DNA from: Spirochaetia bacterium
GTDB lineage: Bacteria > Spirochaetota > Spirochaetia > Treponematales > Treponemataceae
Length of the DNA: 14,313 nucleotides
NCBI GenBank assembly: GCA_900769975.1
Contig: CAAGIR010000118.1
Location: forward strand, 1 to 14,313
Direction: 5' to 3'
Shown: positions 14,142-14,313 of the stretch, in pieces
Position numbering within the stretch: the first letter of the stretch is position 1
Layout: every line of letters starts with the position of its first letter
Position numbers and translations under genes: made by a program
Notes under the pieces: model-generated
What the model was told of the DNA's origin: nothing
The model's database searches: none
Seen by the model: only the letters and a program-made list of their open reading frames with translations

Positions 14142-14170
14142 ATTATAATACAGTTTGGACTTTTCGTCAA
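14142..14170 (-). promoter_or_regulatory. Sigma-70-type promoter of the EAL/PAP2 unit
   Basis: On the minus strand TTGACG (14170-14165), a 17-bp spacer and TATAAT (14147-14142) match consensus at 11 of 12 bases. Transcription would start near 14135, about 12 nt before the ATG at 14122. Confidence 0.78.
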
Positions 14171-14179
14171 AGAAAAGTC
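14158..14179 (-). promoter_or_regulatory. Operator-like dyad centred on the EAL gene -35 box
   Basis: GACTTTTC and GAAAAGTC form a perfect 8-bp inverted repeat with a 6-bp centre (14166-14171) that overlaps the -35 hexamer. No T-run follows on either strand, so it is not an obvious terminator. It could be a repressor site (inference). Confidence 0.4.
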
Positions 14180-14267
14180 AGTAAAGTTGTTCGGAGGCTT
14201 TCTTGATTCCAATGTCGTCTGATAGCTTCAATGCCTCTTCTTTGAAATTTTGATCGTACCTTTTCAT
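14178..14267 (-). pseudogene. Truncated IS3-family OrfA transposase fragment
   Basis: A 29-codon frame begins after an AAGGAG site seven bases before the ATG at 14267. Its product, MKRYDQNFKEEALKLS followed by DDIGIKKASEQL, is typical of the N-terminal helix-turn-helix of IS3-family OrfA, which normally runs to about 90-100 residues with GIPYYTL-like sequence next. Here it ends Y-stop directly after SEQL, with no OrfB behind it, so the rest of the element has been lost. An in-frame ATG at 14273 is too close to the ribosome site. The upstream end of the element, including any terminal repeat, lies at or beyond the window edge. The EAL promoter begins at the break. The family call rests on motif memory. 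Confidence 0.75.
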
Positions 14268-14313
14268 TGCCATTCTCCTTAGATTTTCGGCAATTTAGGC
14301 ACTGCACTTTTAT

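Overview
The window is about 14.3 kb of AT-rich DNA in which every gene I can support lies on the minus strand, so genes read from high to low coordinates. Gene content and protein style suggest a spirochaete of the genus Treponema, probably a host-associated or gut type: a LoaP-like NusG paralogue paired with a winged-helix regulator, a membrane PASTA protein beside fmt/def, a Lys-rich deformylase tail, a seven-helix EAL protein, and ISAs1 and IS3 remnants. The genus is inference; the window has no rRNA or other decisive marker.

Right end, 14313 to 11171: a truncated IS3 OrfA fragment abuts the promoter of a membrane EAL-domain c-di-GMP phosphodiesterase gene. A secreted or membrane PAP2-type phosphatase gene follows 12 bp later. 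A strong intrinsic terminator closes this two-gene unit about 110 bp past the PAP2 stop. The terminator loop and the sequence just before it each carry a CCUCC (anti-Shine-Dalgarno-like) run, so this 3' region is a candidate small RNA.

Intergenic, 11170 to 10801: a relatively GC-rich block with a 20-bp imperfect inverted repeat and no convincing gene, then a weak promoter bracketed by an 8-bp dyad.

Centre, 10800 to 1719: eight closely spaced genes that look like one transcription unit: hisA-hisI-hisE fusion, hisD, def, fmt, a three-PASTA membrane protein, an aroD-aroE fusion, rpiA and a long RluA-family pseudouridine synthase. They combine histidine biosynthesis (four enzyme activities in two proteins), N-formyl-methionine handling (Fmt adds the formyl group to initiator tRNA, Def removes it), the shikimate pathway, the pentose phosphate pathway and RNA modification. 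The AroDE protein keeps its main catalytic residues but has lost several substrate- and cofactor-binding motifs.

Left end, 1660 to 1: a tRNA-Lys(UUU) gene with its own promoter and terminator, then a winged-helix regulator gene with a consensus promoter overlapped by a dyad, then a loaP-like antiterminator gene. Specialised NusG proteins of this kind usually act on long polysaccharide or secondary-metabolite operons next to them. Here the next recognisable sequence is a decayed ISAs1 transposase, so any target operon lies beyond position 1 or has been lost.
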